Source: Nostoc sp. S13 (lineage in GTDB: Bacteria; Cyanobacteriota; Cyanobacteriia; Cyanobacteriales; Nostocaceae). Taken from it: a DNA stretch of 64,000 nt. The first letter of the stretch is position 1, and each line of letters starts with the position of its first letter. Location of the stretch: assembly GCF_029379315.1 (NCBI RefSeq), contig NZ_JAQYWQ010000015.1:19116-83115 (forward strand). The letters run 5' to 3'. Shown in pieces: positions 35,612 through 45,389 of this stretch. The notes below the pieces were generated by a model. The model had not been told where the DNA came from. It made no database searches and saw nothing but the letters and a program-made list of their open reading frames with translations. The position numbers and the translations under genes were made by a program.

Positions 35612-37873
35612 ATGCAAAACCTGTCCCTAATGTTAGTGCCTGTACTCGCTGCACAGAAAATAGTAGGTGACGGTTTAATTAAACCTCTCGGTCATCATGA
35701 ACTGCTGTTGGTACTGGTGCAACTGTCATTATTGCTTCTGGTAGCACGGGGATTAGGTGAGTTGATGCGCCGGATTAACCTACCGCCTGTTGTTGGGGAA
35801 TTATTGGCAGGTGTGCTGCTTGGCCCTTCTCTATTTGGTTTGCTGCTTCCAGACTTACAGGCTCACATCTTTCCCAAAAGTCAAGAACAATCGAATTTAC
35901 TTTCGGTGATTTCTTGGTTAGGCGTGTTATTTTTGCTGATTGTGACTGGGTTGGAGACGGATCTGAAGCTGATTCTTCGTAAGGGTAAAACGGCTCTGCT
36001 AATTTCACTGGGCGGAATTATTGTCCCGTTTATCACCGGATTTGGATTGGGGTGGCTATTGCCTGATAATTTTTTAGCCGACCCAGATAAGCGACTGGTA
36101 TTTAGTCTGTTCATAGCCACAGCAATGAGTATTTCGGCAGTACCAGTGATTGCTAAGGTGCTCATGGACTTAAACCTGATTCGCCGTGACATTGGTCAAG
36201 TCACCTTAGCAGCTGGTATGACTGACGACACCATCGGCTGGATTTTACTTTCTGTGGTTTCAGGTTTAGCTAGTAGCGGCAAGTTTGACTTTGGGACAAT
36301 TTTTCACTCCGTAAGTGCGGCTATATTGTTTCTAGCGATCGCCTTTACAATTGGGCGTACCATCGTAGACCAGATTTTGCGGTGGGTTGATGACTACGTT
36401 GGCGGAATCTCCGCTAGTATCTCGGTTGTGCTAATTCTTTCGCTTTCAGCAGCAGCACTTACCCACGCATTAGGTCTAGAAGCAGCATTAGGTGCTTTCG
36501 TGCTGGGGATTTTGGCAGGTCAATCCCGCCGCTTTAGCAATGAAGCTGGACAGATGCTAGAAGTCTTCACAGCAGCCTTTCTAGCGCCAATTTTCTTTGC
36601 TTCAGCTGGGTTGAAAGTTAACTTGCTAACCCTGTTAGTCCCTCAAACGTTGATATTTGGCTTGATTGTTCTCGTTGTCGCCTGTGTTGGCAAATTTACA
36701 GGTGCTTATATTGGTTCTCGCGTCGGCGGCTTGAGTCATTGGGAAGGTTTGGCGATGGGTTCTGGGATGAATGCTCGCGGGGCGATGGAAATTGTCGTGG
36801 CCACGATTGGTTTATCTTTGGGAGTGCTGAATCCACAGATGTACTCGATTATTGTTATGGTAGCGATCGCCACTTCCCTAATGGCTCCACCCCTTTTGCG
36901 CTGGTGTTTGTCGAAGGTGGTTATGAGTGAAGAGGAAGCTCGACGTTTGGAACAAGAAGAGCAGGATAGCCACAGCTTTATCAAGCAAATCCAGCGTGTC
37001 TTAATACCCACTAGCGGTGGCCCCAACATCCAACTCGCAGCGCAGCTAGTTGGTTACATGGCTCACCAAAACTCGATAGAAGTCACATCTCTATATGCCC
37101 TGAGTGACAAGCAACCCCAAAAAAAAGCACGTCGAACGGCAACCCAGCTAAAAGACACTGCCGCCGAGCAAGCTCTTGCCTCTGTTGCTGAGGAAATGCA
37201 GCTACCTGCTGATACCAACCTGCAAACAAAAACGGAGTCTGGGCGTAGTAAAGCGGAGGTGATTCTGAATGAAGCAAACAAAAACTATGACTTGATTGTA
37301 CTGGGAGCTTCTGAACAGATACGCCCGCAGAAAGCATTGTTCAATTTGCTTGTAGACCGGGTAGTACAAGAAGCGCCTTGTGCAACGATGGTGGTGAAGT
37401 CGCACCTACCCCAACCCAAAGGCGAGATATGCAGAATCACTCAACAACAGCTGACAAAGATTCTGGTGCCAACGGTGGGGACAGAATATAGCAAAAATGC
37501 TGTAGAGATGGCAAGTACGATCGCTGCTCAAACAGGGGCTTTAGTGATGATCGTTAACGTAATTAATTTGCCACAGGCTGAGTATATTCTTTACGAACAG
37601 CGATCGCTAGCTCCAGTCAAGGAAATTGCCCGCGATCTGCTCGAACAGCAAGCAGCAATTGGCCGCAATCTGGGTGCTGATGTCAAAACCTATATTCTGC
37701 AAGGAACCAGCCCAGAAAGGGAAATCCTTAAGTTTGCCCAAAGCAATGAAGTTGACCTAATTATTCTCGGGAGTAGTATCCGAATGGTTACGGGTCGCGT
37801 TTTCTTCGGTCACAGAGTGGATGCAATTCTGAGTAAAGCCCATTGCCCAGTAGCGGTAATTACTGTACCATAG
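35612..37873 (+). CDS. CPA2-type cation/proton antiporter with C-terminal UspA domains
   Basis: From ATG 35612 the protein has 753 residues. The first 420 form the membrane antiporter domain of the KefB/NapA type, with PPVVGELLAGVLLGPSLFG in the first helices and the GMTDDTIGWILL ion-site region near 205. Two tandem UspA domains follow (about 455-600 and 610-752), the second with LIILGSSIRMVTGRVFFGHR as its nucleotide-binding end. This fusion suggests regulation of ion exchange by ATP or another nucleotide. A TTG at 35600 is an alternative start. Confidence 0.92.
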   Translation: MQNLSLMLVPVLAAQKIVGDGLIKPLGHHELLLVLVQLSLLLLVARGLGELMRRINLPPVVGELLAGVLLGPSLFGLLLPDLQAHIFPKSQEQSNLLSVISWLGVLFLLIVTGLETDLKLILRKGKTALLISLGGIIVPFITGFGLGWLLPDNFLADPDKRLVFSLFIATAMSISAVPVIAKVLMDLNLIRRDIGQVTLAAGMTDDTIGWILLSVVSGLASSGKFDFGTIFHSVSAAILFLAIAFTIGRTIVDQILRWVDDYVGGISASISVVLILSLSAAALTHALGLEAALGAFVLGILAGQSRRFSNEAGQMLEVFTAAFLAPIFFASAGLKVNLLTLLVPQTLIFGLIVLVVACVGKFTGAYIGSRVGGLSHWEGLAMGSGMNARGAMEIVVATIGLSLGVLNPQMYSIIVMVAIATSLMAPPLLRWCLSKVVMSEEEARRLEQEEQDSHSFIKQIQRVLIPTSGGPNIQLAAQLVGYMAHQNSIEVTSLYALSDKQPQKKARRTATQLKDTAAEQALASVAEEMQLPADTNLQTKTESGRSKAEVILNEANKNYDLIVLGASEQIRPQKALFNLLVDRVVQEAPCATMVVKSHLPQPKGEICRITQQQLTKILVPTVGTEYSKNAVEMASTIAAQTGALVMIVNVINLPQAEYILYEQRSLAPVKEIARDLLEQQAAIGRNLGADVKTYILQGTSPEREILKFAQSNEVDLIILGSSIRMVTGRVFFGHRVDAILSKAHCPVAVITVP

Positions 37874-37964
37874 CCGTTCTCAACTTAGATGCATTTAGTT
37901 TGCTTGAATATAGCTATAGTTGCATAGATTACCAATCGAAGGATCTAAGCAAACTTTTATTTAA

Positions 37965-38055
37965 TAGACATCTGGTGAAATTAAATATGCGTTATCTAGA
38001 ACCCTTGTAGAGACGCGAAATTTCGCGTCTCTACATTCTTTTTCAGAGATGTCTA
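37965..38055 (-). mobile_element. 91-bp MITE with TAGACATCT ends, copy 2 (inverted)
   Basis: This copy has the same length as 10608-10698, inverted, with two substitutions in 91 positions. It lies 91 bases after the antiporter stop. Confidence 0.9.
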
Positions 38056-38060
38056 ATGAT

Positions 38061-38235
38061 CAATACAGTTCAGTTAAGCATTTCTTGCTTCTCTTGCTTC
38101 TCTTGCTTCTCTCCTTTGCGTCCTTTGCGTCCTTTGCGACGGCAGTCGCTCATGGGGGAGACCCCCAAGACCGCGCTGCCTCTCCTTTGCGGTTCGTTAA
38201 AAAAATTGACTTTGACAAAGAGTTTTAGCCTTAAC
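38061..38235. repeat. Dispersed repeat (AGTTCAGTTAAGCATTTCTT...GACTTTGACAAAGAG)
   Basis: The stretch shares both ends with 42497-42712 and, inverted, 35249-35362. Internally it holds tandem TTGCTTCTC and TCCTTTGCG units that differ between copies. Confidence 0.7.
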
Positions 38236-38253
38236 TGAACCCTATTGGTCTAA

Positions 38254-38394
38254 TAGACTTATCCACAAATAAACCTCAAAATAGCTGAAACCCTTACATA
38301 GCTGGCTTTTTAGCTTATATAAAACAGGAACCTCTAAAACCCTCTCCAGAGCTAGGTTTCAGCCAAATAAAGTTCTCATTTCCGGATAAGTCTA
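38254..38394 (-). mobile_element. 141-bp MITE, copy 3 (inverted)
   Basis: This copy is identical to the reverse complement of 26193-26333. It lies between other repeats and appears to disrupt no gene. Confidence 0.95.
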
Positions 38395-38640
38395 ATGATT
38401 TGACCAGCAATTTTAGATTTTGGGTCGCACCTTTGGTGCGCTTCCAGCGCAATGCCGGATTTTAGATTAAAAGAATTTTTTGGTTCATGTCCCGTCCCTT
38501 GTGGTGTAGGGTCAATCCAAAATTGCAAATCGTTCGACTGAGCGTAGCCGTACTCCTTCTCTACGAGACGCTCCGCAAACACAGAAGCAAGCTACGCGTA
38601 GCGTTCCACAGCAAAGTCTAAAATCCAAAATCGTTTGACC
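38395..38640. other. Repeat-rich intergenic stretch before the efflux genes
   Basis: It carries CGTTCGACTGAGCGTAGCC, 'aagctacgcgtagcg' and AAAATCCAAAATCG motifs of the same class as 35393-35518. No gene is seen. Confidence 0.6.
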
Positions 38641-40119
38641 TTAGCGCGAAGCCCTGTAAGTGACTGATATTTGCAAATTAGCTAGAGCGATATTGTAATT
38701 CAAAATAGCTGTGACTCGATTACCTTCTGCTGTTGTCAGGTCATTTTCAGCAGCAATCACCTCTGTTTGAGTGCCCACACCAGCTTGGAACCTCAGCCTT
38801 GCTAAATCCAGAGCTTCCCTGGCTTGATTTAAAGCCACACTAGAAGTTTGCACATTATTTAAATTGGATTGCAATTGAAAGTAGTACTGTTCTACAGTAA
38901 AGCGAATTTGGTCGCGCTGGCTAGCAAATTGAGTCTCGGCGATCGCAATATTCGCTTTTGATTGAGCCGCACTCGCTCTTGCTGCTCCCCCATCAAACAA
39001 AGTTAGACTTCCTTGAATTGCTGCTGAATACCCATCAGTAACGCTGATGCCATCATTATACCGATCTAGCAGGTTGTAGTTGCCTACCAAACTCACTTGC
39101 GGCCCTAGCTGTGAAAGTGCCTGTCGTCGCTGTTGCTCGGCAATATTACGTTGTGCTAAATACTGTGGCAATTCTGGACGATTTTGAAACGCTTGGATAA
39201 TAGTTTCTTCCAGTGTTGGCTGCCAAAGACCAGCTAATTGTACGGGATCTGCGGCAGTGATATCAACTGACTGCGACAAACTTAACAGAGTTGCAAGCTG
39301 ACGACGGGCAATTTGCTGCTGTGAAATAGCATTAGTCAGGAGTTGTTGGGCATTTGCTAAAACTACCTGAGCTTGCAGCACATCGAACTGCGTACCTACT
39401 CCAGCATCTAGTCGAGCTTGAGTATCCCGCAAACTAGCCTGGGCATTCTCCACAGCAGACCGATTAATTCTTACTTGTTCATCGGCTTGTTGCAAATTGT
39501 AGTATTGAGTGATGGCATTCAACCTAATTGTCAAAGACTGACTTTCAACATTAAATTCATCCACACGTAGTTGTTCTTCAGCTGCTTGGATTGTCGCTTG
39601 TCGATTCCCGGAGTTATAGAGGTTATAATTCAGTTGTGCTGAACCATTGAAAGAGCTGCTGGCTTGAGATGAACCGCTGCTAAAACCATTTCCACTGTTG
39701 GTCAGACTACTGTTAATTGCCAGAGTAGGAAATAAGGCAGCTTGAGACTGACGTAGCGCCGAGCGACTGCGTTCTAACTGCAATATTGCTACCTGTAAAT
39801 CTCGATTGTTGCGTTGTACTAGTTCCAAAGCTTGTGCCAAACTGATTGGCACAGATTTCTGAATCCTTACTTCCTCTGGTTTGGTAGGAAATTGCAGAGG
39901 ATTGGGATTGGGGTTGAGATAATCAAGAACCTGTAGAGAGCTTGAGGAATTCTGTGGTTTTGAGGGAGTTGCTGCACTTGCTAAAGTTGGAAATAGAATC
40001 GCGATGCTTGAAGGCAAGGCTACCGCCAACGCTACGCTAACCCAGGTAGAATGCACGAAGATTAAGCTGAAATTCATAAGATAGATGTAGTCATTAATCG
40101 GGTTTCTTTGAGGATACAA
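38641..40119 (-). CDS. TolC-family outer-membrane efflux protein
   Basis: The 492-residue protein shows the internal duplication of TolC: two blocks of long amphipathic helices, with signatures LAQALELVQRNNRDLQVAI in the first and AREALDLARLRFQAGVGTQT in the second. An N-terminal hydrophobic segment ending ASAATPSK is the signal peptide; the ATG at 40077 is an alternative start directly before it. It is the last of four same-strand genes (adaptor, permease, ATPase, TolC) that would form a complete tripartite pump across both membranes. Confidence 0.92.
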   Translation of the reverse strand: MYPQRNPINDYIYLMNFSLIFVHSTWVSVALAVALPSSIAILFPTLASAATPSKPQNSSSSLQVLDYLNPNPNPLQFPTKPEEVRIQKSVPISLAQALELVQRNNRDLQVAILQLERSRSALRQSQAALFPTLAINSSLTNSGNGFSSGSSQASSSFNGSAQLNYNLYNSGNRQATIQAAEEQLRVDEFNVESQSLTIRLNAITQYYNLQQADEQVRINRSAVENAQASLRDTQARLDAGVGTQFDVLQAQVVLANAQQLLTNAISQQQIARRQLATLLSLSQSVDITAADPVQLAGLWQPTLEETIIQAFQNRPELPQYLAQRNIAEQQRRQALSQLGPQVSLVGNYNLLDRYNDGISVTDGYSAAIQGSLTLFDGGAARASAAQSKANIAIAETQFASQRDQIRFTVEQYYFQLQSNLNNVQTSSVALNQAREALDLARLRFQAGVGTQTEVIAAENDLTTAEGNRVTAILNYNIALANLQISVTYRASR

Positions 40120-40137
40120 TCAAAATTTTTAATCGAA

Positions 40138-40380
40138 CAGAATTCAGGAGTCAGGAGTCAGGAGTCAGAATTCATTCTGAATTCTGTACGATTGGTGGAT
40201 GAATAATCGGCGTTTTTGCACCCCCACAAAACAAGAAAATTTGGTGGTCAACTTTCGTAGTCGCGGGTCTAAATCCCCGACTGATAGCGTCACGCTTTCT
40301 CGTGTCCGCGTTCGCGCAGCGTCTCGCAGAGAGCGTCTTGATTCTGACTCCTGAATTCTGACTTCTGAATTCTTCTTCAA
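40138..40380. repeat. Palindromic dispersed repeat (GAATTCAGGAGTCAG family), copy 1
   Basis: The ends (GAATTCAGGAGTCAGGAGTC and GACTTCTGAATTC) are loosely inverted. The core ('ggtggatgaataatcggcg', 'tttttgcaccccc', 'gtcgcgggtctaaatcc') recurs at 55861-56041, more weakly at 44428-44627 and inverted at 63914-64000. The peptide shared by overlapping minus-strand frames (VGVQKRRLFIHQS) is a by-product. Confidence 0.75.
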
Positions 40381-40442
40381 CCTGATTGACCTGACAATGG
40401 TTTAAATTTTAAATTCCCCCTCAAATGCTTGATATTAACAAA

Positions 40443-41114
40443 TTAGCCGACAATCAAACCATCCTGAACTCGAATAATCCTTTGAGTTTGAGCAGCGATA
40501 TCTGGCTCATGAGTGACAATTACAATTGTGATCCCTTGGTCATTAAGTTCTGTCAGCAAACTCATCACCTCACGGGAAGTTTCAGTATCTAAGGCTCCTG
40601 TTGGCTCATCTGCCAAAACTAATGCAGGTCGGTTGACCAAAGCGCGAGCAATAGCTACCCGTTGTTGTTGTCCGCCAGACAGTTGACTAGGACGGTTAGC
40701 GATGCGTTCTCGTAGTCCTACTTTTTCCAAAGCTTCTAATGCCCTTTCACGGCGTTTTGACTTAGGTAAATTAGCGTAAACCATTGGTAACATAACGTTT
40801 TCCAACGCTGTCGCCCGCGCCAAAAGGTTAAATTGTTGGAAAACAAAACCTATCCTTTGGTTGCGGATATAGGCTAATTCATCATCATCAAAAGTCGTCA
40901 GGTTTCTGCCTTCAAAAATATAGTCTCCAGTTGTGGGACGATCCAGACATCCCAAAATATTCATCAGCGTGGATTTACCCGAACCTGACACACCCATAAT
41001 AGAGACATATTCTCCTTCCTCAATAGAGAGTTGAATTCCCTTGAGTATTGGAACACTAACTTCTCCCAAATGGTAAGTTTTGGTAATAGATTCCATCCAA
41101 ATCATGGTTGGCAT
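40443..41114 (-). CDS. ABC transporter ATP-binding protein, MacB/LolD type
   Basis: The 223-residue protein has Walker [10 protein letters not shown] (41-49), the Q-loop in FVFQQFNLL, the signature [15 protein letters not shown] and Walker [13 protein letters not shown], with the switch His in IVIVTHEPD. In E. coli MacB the ATPase and permease are one chain; here they are separate, as in many cyanobacterial systems such as DevBCA. It energises export through the adjacent permease, adaptor and TolC. Confidence 0.93.
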   Translation of the reverse strand: MPTMIWMESITKTYHLGEVSVPILKGIQLSIEEGEYVSIMGVSGSGKSTLMNILGCLDRPTTGDYIFEGRNLTTFDDDELAYIRNQRIGFVFQQFNLLARATALENVMLPMVYANLPKSKRRERALEALEKVGLRERIANRPSQLSGGQQQRVAIARALVNRPALVLADEPTGALDTETSREVMSLLTELNDQGITIVIVTHEPDIAAQTQRIIRVQDGLIVG

Positions 41115-41133
41115 AATAATTAGGAGTTAGGAG

Positions 41134-41185
41134 TTTGGAGAGACGCGATTAATCGCTTTGGAGAGACGCGATTAATCGCGTCTGT
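41134..41185. repeat. Two tandem palindromes AGACGCGATTAATCGC...
   Basis: The palindromic unit GAGACGCGATTAATCGC occurs twice in the 82-base gap between the permease and ATPase genes, and once more at 25079-25100. It is a dispersed repeat and may form hairpins in the transcript. Confidence 0.6.
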
Positions 41186-41196
41186 ACAGGAGTTAT

Positions 41197-42477
41197 TTAG
41201 TCACTACGTAAAGCATTAATTGGATCTAATTTGGATGCATTCCGGGCTGGAATCACCCCAGCGAGTAAGCCAACCGTTAACGAGAGTCCAAAGCCAGCAA
41301 TGATCGACAAGAAAGAAATTACAAACGGAAATTTGAAAATGTTTGCAGCTACAAAGGCTAATAAAACGCCAGTCGCCATGCCAATACATCCGCCCACAAT
41401 GGAAATCACGATCGCTTCCGTTAAAAATTGATTAAGTATTGCCGAATTGGTGGCTCCTACGGCTTTACGAATCCCGATTTCTCGCGTCCGCTCAACCACG
41501 GAAACTAGCATAATATTGGCAATCCCAATTCCACCAACCACCAGGGAAATTCCAGCGATCGCTACCACCATTACTGTAAATAAACCCACAATACTAGTGA
41601 AGGTACTAACAATATCAGCTTGATTAGTCAGCCGAAAATCATCAGCTTGCGGCGGATAAATGTTGTGACGCAGCCGTAAGAGATTGGTGACTTGAAACTG
41701 AGCGGCTTCTAACTGCTCCTGATTCGCGCCTTTGACTAAAATTCCATTTACAGAAACGCCTACCAGGGCATTGTTACCAACCAGTCTCTTCGACATACTA
41801 GTTAGAGGGATGAAAATCTGGTCATCTCGATCCATTGGCCCTTGAGCGCCTTTAGGCTCCATCACGCCAATTACTTCATAAGCCTCTCCCTGAATCCGAA
41901 TTCGCTCACCGATCGGATTTACACCCTTTCCAAAAAGTGTGGTTTGGACTGTGGTCCCAAGAATGGCCAGCTGTGCGGCAATATCTAGTTCTTCCTGAGT
42001 AAAATATCTCCCTTGCTGAGGGTGGGTATTTCTGACTTCTGGGTAGTTCAAATCTGTGCCATAAATGGTTGTTGAGGTATTCTGTCCTGCATATACAACT
42101 TGGGCGCTGCGTTGGAGATAAGCAGAAACCATCTGTGCTGATGGCGCTTCTGTAGCGATCACTTTAGCATCTTCCCAAGTCAAGGTGCTGCTAGAACCTA
42201 CTCCTTGACGGATATTCCCGCTTCTTGCCGCACCCGCCAAAATTTGGATGACATCTGTACCCAATGCTTGTATCTGTTGCTCAACCCCCTTTTGCACTCC
42301 CTGACCAACAGAAGTAATGGCAATCACTGAGGAAATCCCAATAATCACACCCAACATAGTTAGACCTGTGCGTAATTTGTTACTCCACAGAGTCTCTGCC
42401 GCCATTGTCAAGATTTCCAGCAACGGTACTGTGCGGGTATTCTTAACTTTGTAAAAGCCTTTAAATATCTTAAACAT
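41197..42477 (-). CDS. ABC transporter permease, MacB/FtsX family
   Basis: The 426-residue protein has one N-terminal membrane helix (about 36-58, NKLRTGLTMLGVIIGISSVI), a large periplasmic MacB-type domain (about 60-290), then three helices, with VVERTREIGIRKAVGATNSAIL as the FtsX-family coupling motif and ARNASKLDPINALRSD at the C-terminus. It partners the ATPase downstream and the adaptor upstream in a mechanotransmission-type pump. The substrate is unknown. Confidence 0.93.
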   Translation of the reverse strand: MFKIFKGFYKVKNTRTVPLLEILTMAAETLWSNKLRTGLTMLGVIIGISSVIAITSVGQGVQKGVEQQIQALGTDVIQILAGAARSGNIRQGVGSSSTLTWEDAKVIATEAPSAQMVSAYLQRSAQVVYAGQNTSTTIYGTDLNYPEVRNTHPQQGRYFTQEELDIAAQLAILGTTVQTTLFGKGVNPIGERIRIQGEAYEVIGVMEPKGAQGPMDRDDQIFIPLTSMSKRLVGNNALVGVSVNGILVKGANQEQLEAAQFQVTNLLRLRHNIYPPQADDFRLTNQADIVSTFTSIVGLFTVMVVAIAGISLVVGGIGIANIMLVSVVERTREIGIRKAVGATNSAILNQFLTEAIVISIVGGCIGMATGVLLAFVAANIFKFPFVISFLSIIAGFGLSLTVGLLAGVIPARNASKLDPINALRSD

Positions 42478-42496
42478 AAAGTTTTATTTAAAACTC

Positions 42497-42712
42497 AATC
42501 CAGTTCAGCTAAACATTTCTTCCTTCTCTTCCTTCTCTTCCTTCTCTTGCTTTGCGACGGCAGTCGCTACAACTCTTGGAACCCCCCTTCGGGTTCACCA
42601 GTCGCCTACGGCGGGAAACCCGCCTACAGCGCTGGATTCACCGCAACGCGCTGCCTCTCCTTTGCGGTTCGTTAAAAAAATTGACTTTGACAAAGAGTTA
42701 AGCCTTAAGTGA
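42497..42712. repeat. Dispersed repeat inside the efflux gene cluster
   Basis: It shares its ends with 38061-38235 (CAGTTCAGCTAAACATTTCTT and AAAATTGACTTTGACAAAGAG) and contains tandem CTTCCTTCT units and a 'cctacggcgggaaacccgcctac' palindrome. It separates the adaptor and permease genes by 258 bases. Confidence 0.7.
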
Positions 42713-42735
42713 ACCGTATTAATTTAAAACTCACT

Positions 42736-44316
42736 TTAAGGGAAACCACCACCTTGAGAACGACCACCACCGCCTGAACGACCCCCGCCTCCGCCTCCGC
42801 CTGCTCCTCCTAGACCAGGAAAAACTCCTCCTCTTGGTGTTGATTGCGGACGTGATCCTGCTGGGAAACTGAGCAATACCCTTTCGTTTCCTGTCAATCC
42901 AGACTTAACTTCGGTAAAGTTATTCGCGGTGACACCAGTCTCGATGGGGGTGAACACAGGTTTGTTATTCTTTCCTGCCACAAACACACCCGTGGCATTT
43001 TCTTGGCGCACTACTGAGGCCGTTGGCACTACTAAAACATTTTCAACTTGACCGACTTGAAAATCTACTTCCGCATTCATCCCAGACCTTAGTAGTCTTT
43101 GAGGGTCTAAAAGTGATACTCTCACTTCAAAACTGGTGACGTTTTGCGTTACTACTGCTTGGGCAGCAATTTGGCTGACTTTACCTTCAAAGGTTTTTCC
43201 TGGGTAGGCATCTGCTTTAATCGAGACTTTTTGACCAAGGCGGATTTTGGAAATATTTGTTTCCGCTAAACTTGCGACAACTTCATTGGTGGAAGCCAGA
43301 GACAAGATTGAAGAAGAAGAAGAAGAAGCTACTTCACTACTGGCAGTTGTGGGTGTTACGAAAGCGCCTGGATCAGCATACTTCTTTGTCACCACACCAT
43401 CAAAAGGTGCGCGAATGATTGTGTCATTGATTTGGGCTTGGATGTTTTGCAGCGAACCGCGAGCAGATGTTACCTGGGCGCGGGCTGCGTTAATATCTTC
43501 TTGGCGCGTTCCGGCTTTCAGAAGTGCCAAAGCTTGCTGTCTCTGCTTCACCACAGCTCGGGCTTGGTCGATGTCTTCTGAACGTGATCCGGCTTTTTGC
43601 AACGCCAGTGCTTGTTGTGCTTCATTTACACTAGCTTGGGCGCTGTCGCGATTGGAACGGTTTTGGTTAAGAGTCTGAAGGGAAATACCACCTGCATTGT
43701 AAAGTTGCTGATTACGAACAAAATTATCTTCTGCTTGACGAAGGGCGGCTTGAGCGCTTTGCAACCGTGCCTGTGCTTGGCCAATATCTTGAGAGCGATT
43801 GCCTGTTTGTACCTTTTGCAGATTCGCCTCGGCTTCGTCTAATACTCCCTGTGCTTGAGCAATATCTTGAGGACGATTGCCTGCGATCGCTTTTTGCAAA
43901 TTCGCATCAGCTTGTGCCAATTGTCCTTGAGCAGAGGTGAGTTGCCCCCGGAGATTGGAATCATCCATGTAAGCGACAATCTGTCCTTGTTTGACAATAT
44001 CTCCTTCCTTCGCCAACAGGCTTTTCAGGATGCCGGAATTTTTCGGGCTGAGGTTGATTGACCGCTCAGGCTTCACTGTTCCGTTCGCTGTAACTGTGAT
44101 TGTTAAACTCTGCCTTTCTACAGGCTTTGTCAGCACCCGGCGTCTAGCTTCTTGACGGGAAACAACCGTTACTTGGTAATAAACTGCATAGCCAATTCCA
44201 CCCAATAGGCAAAGAGCAATTAGCCAAGAGAGCCAATTACGTTTGACCTTTTTTTTCTTTACCTCTGGAACCAAAACTGATGAATCTACAGGTTTTGATG
44301 TTGTATCAATTTTCAT
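42736..44316 (-). CDS. Periplasmic adaptor (membrane-fusion) protein, MacA/HlyD type
   Basis: This 526-residue adaptor has an N-terminal membrane anchor (about 28-48), a split lipoyl domain, an unusually long alpha-hairpin built from near-repeated segments (QDIAQAQGVLDEAEANLQKV, QDIGQAQARLQSAQAALRQA, EDIDQARAVVKQRQQALALL, EDINAARAQVTSARGSLQN), then beta-barrel and membrane-proximal domains. The C-terminus is a Gly/Arg/Ser-rich tail (GGAGGGGGGGRSGGGG). A GTG at 44322 is an alternative start. The hairpin would contact the TolC protein encoded downstream. The internal repeats suggest the hairpin grew by duplication. Confidence 0.93.
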   Translation of the reverse strand: MKIDTTSKPVDSSVLVPEVKKKKVKRNWLSWLIALCLLGGIGYAVYYQVTVVSRQEARRRVLTKPVERQSLTITVTANGTVKPERSINLSPKNSGILKSLLAKEGDIVKQGQIVAYMDDSNLRGQLTSAQGQLAQADANLQKAIAGNRPQDIAQAQGVLDEAEANLQKVQTGNRSQDIGQAQARLQSAQAALRQAEDNFVRNQQLYNAGGISLQTLNQNRSNRDSAQASVNEAQQALALQKAGSRSEDIDQARAVVKQRQQALALLKAGTRQEDINAARAQVTSARGSLQNIQAQINDTIIRAPFDGVVTKKYADPGAFVTPTTASSEVASSSSSSILSLASTNEVVASLAETNISKIRLGQKVSIKADAYPGKTFEGKVSQIAAQAVVTQNVTSFEVRVSLLDPQRLLRSGMNAEVDFQVGQVENVLVVPTASVVRQENATGVFVAGKNNKPVFTPIETGVTANNFTEVKSGLTGNERVLLSFPAGSRPQSTPRGGVFPGLGGAGGGGGGGRSGGGGRSQGGGFP

Positions 44317-44629
44317 ATCCACTTTGTTTATAAAGAATGGCTACCGAGCTGGTTATTCACGGCTAAAACTATGCCTGGTAGCCCTATACTGACAATTTCT
44401 TGAGTTTTTAAGTGTTTTCACAAAAAAGAATTCAGGAGCGGAGCGTCTGGAGTCTCCCCAAGTAGAGCAAGTGGCGTCAACTTATGTTCAGAATTAAGCA
44501 TGAATTGGAGTGCGACTGGCTCCTGAATAAAGGATGAAAAACTATACTAAATCCAAGATTTAGTGGTCAACTCTCGTAGTGGTGGGTGTGAATCCCCAAG
44601 GAATTACATTCTGAATTCTGACTTCTTAT
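44317..44629. repeat. Intergenic region with a GAATTCAGGAG-family repeat, copy 2
   Basis: The segment 44428-44627 is a diverged relative of 40138-40380 (ends GAATTCAGGAG and CTGAATTCTGACTTC; core 'tttagtggtcaactctcgtagtgg'). No gene is seen. Confidence 0.6.
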
Positions 44630-45085
44630 TTAAAAAAGGTGTATGTTGATTAGCGATGGTCTCTCAGCTGGAATTACGTAGCCAGGAGCATAAAATTCCT
44701 CCTGTGGGCCAATAATAACCCCGTCGGGAAGTCTGGAGTAACCATTACGAAGTCTGACTACCTCTCTAGCAGAAATAATTCTCCCATTAGCCAATCTGAG
44801 ATCACCATTACGAAGTCTGACTGCTCTGCTATTGTATTGGTTGTCGCGGTTCCAATTGCCCCTGTCTCCAAGGTTTCTAACTTCTCCAGTATTGGTTCTA
44901 CCGTCGCGGTTCCAATTCCCCCTGTCTCCAAGGTTTCTAACTTCTCCAGTATTGGTTCTGCCGTCGCGATTCCAATCTCGATCGCGTTCACCCGTCTGGG
45001 CATTTGCAGGCGCAGCCAAGAGAGCGGGAACAATGATCAGGGCAGCAGTAGCTAAGACTATTGATACACGGTTTGGTTTCAGCAT
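44630..45085 (-). CDS. Secreted protein with 20-residue tandem repeats
   Basis: The 151-residue protein has a clear signal peptide (MLKPNRVSIVLATAALIIVP to APANAQ). It continues with nearly perfect repeats of NWNRDGRTNTGEVRNLGDRG (60 bp each, about 44853-44990), which are rich in Asp, Arg, Asn and Gly, and then a C-terminal domain (VRLRNGDLRLANGRIISARE and similar). The repeat recalls Ca2+-binding or sugar-binding secreted linkers, but no family is certain. It lies between the efflux genes and the TetR gene on the same strand. Confidence 0.75.
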   Translation of the reverse strand: MLKPNRVSIVLATAALIIVPALLAAPANAQTGERDRDWNRDGRTNTGEVRNLGDRGNWNRDGRTNTGEVRNLGDRGNWNRDNQYNSRAVRLRNGDLRLANGRIISAREVVRLRNGYSRLPDGVIIGPQEEFYAPGYVIPAERPSLINIHLF

Positions 45086-45238
45086 GTAATTAACTCCTTG
45101 TTTAGATTAAAGTTCTATTCTGCTTAGGTTCGGATTTAGCAATTTAGACAGTTGCTTTTGTTTTGGCATGAAGATATCTAATATTTATCTAATAGTATAA
45201 ATTCATACATACTAATTATGGCTCAAAATTTCCTAACC

Positions 45239-45290
45239 GATGTATGACGAAAGTCACTAGTAATTGCAGACTGATGTATGACCAAAGTCA
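45239..45290 (-). promoter_or_regulatory. Two direct repeats GATGTATGACNAAAGTCA upstream of the secreted-protein gene
   Basis: The 18-bp sequence occurs at 45239-45256 and 45273-45290, 34 bases apart, differing at one base. Each contains the inverted repeat TGAC-NAAA-GTCA. The position, about 150-200 bases before the start of the secreted repeat protein gene, suggests a pair of operator sites for a dimeric regulator. Confidence 0.5.
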
Positions 45291-45389
45291 TCAATTTTAC
45301 TAATGGATACTGGGCAAGGGGAGACGCGGGGAAAATATTCTAAAAATCTCTTTGCGTCTCCGTGTAAAAGCGTCCCAGCGTCGGTTTAC

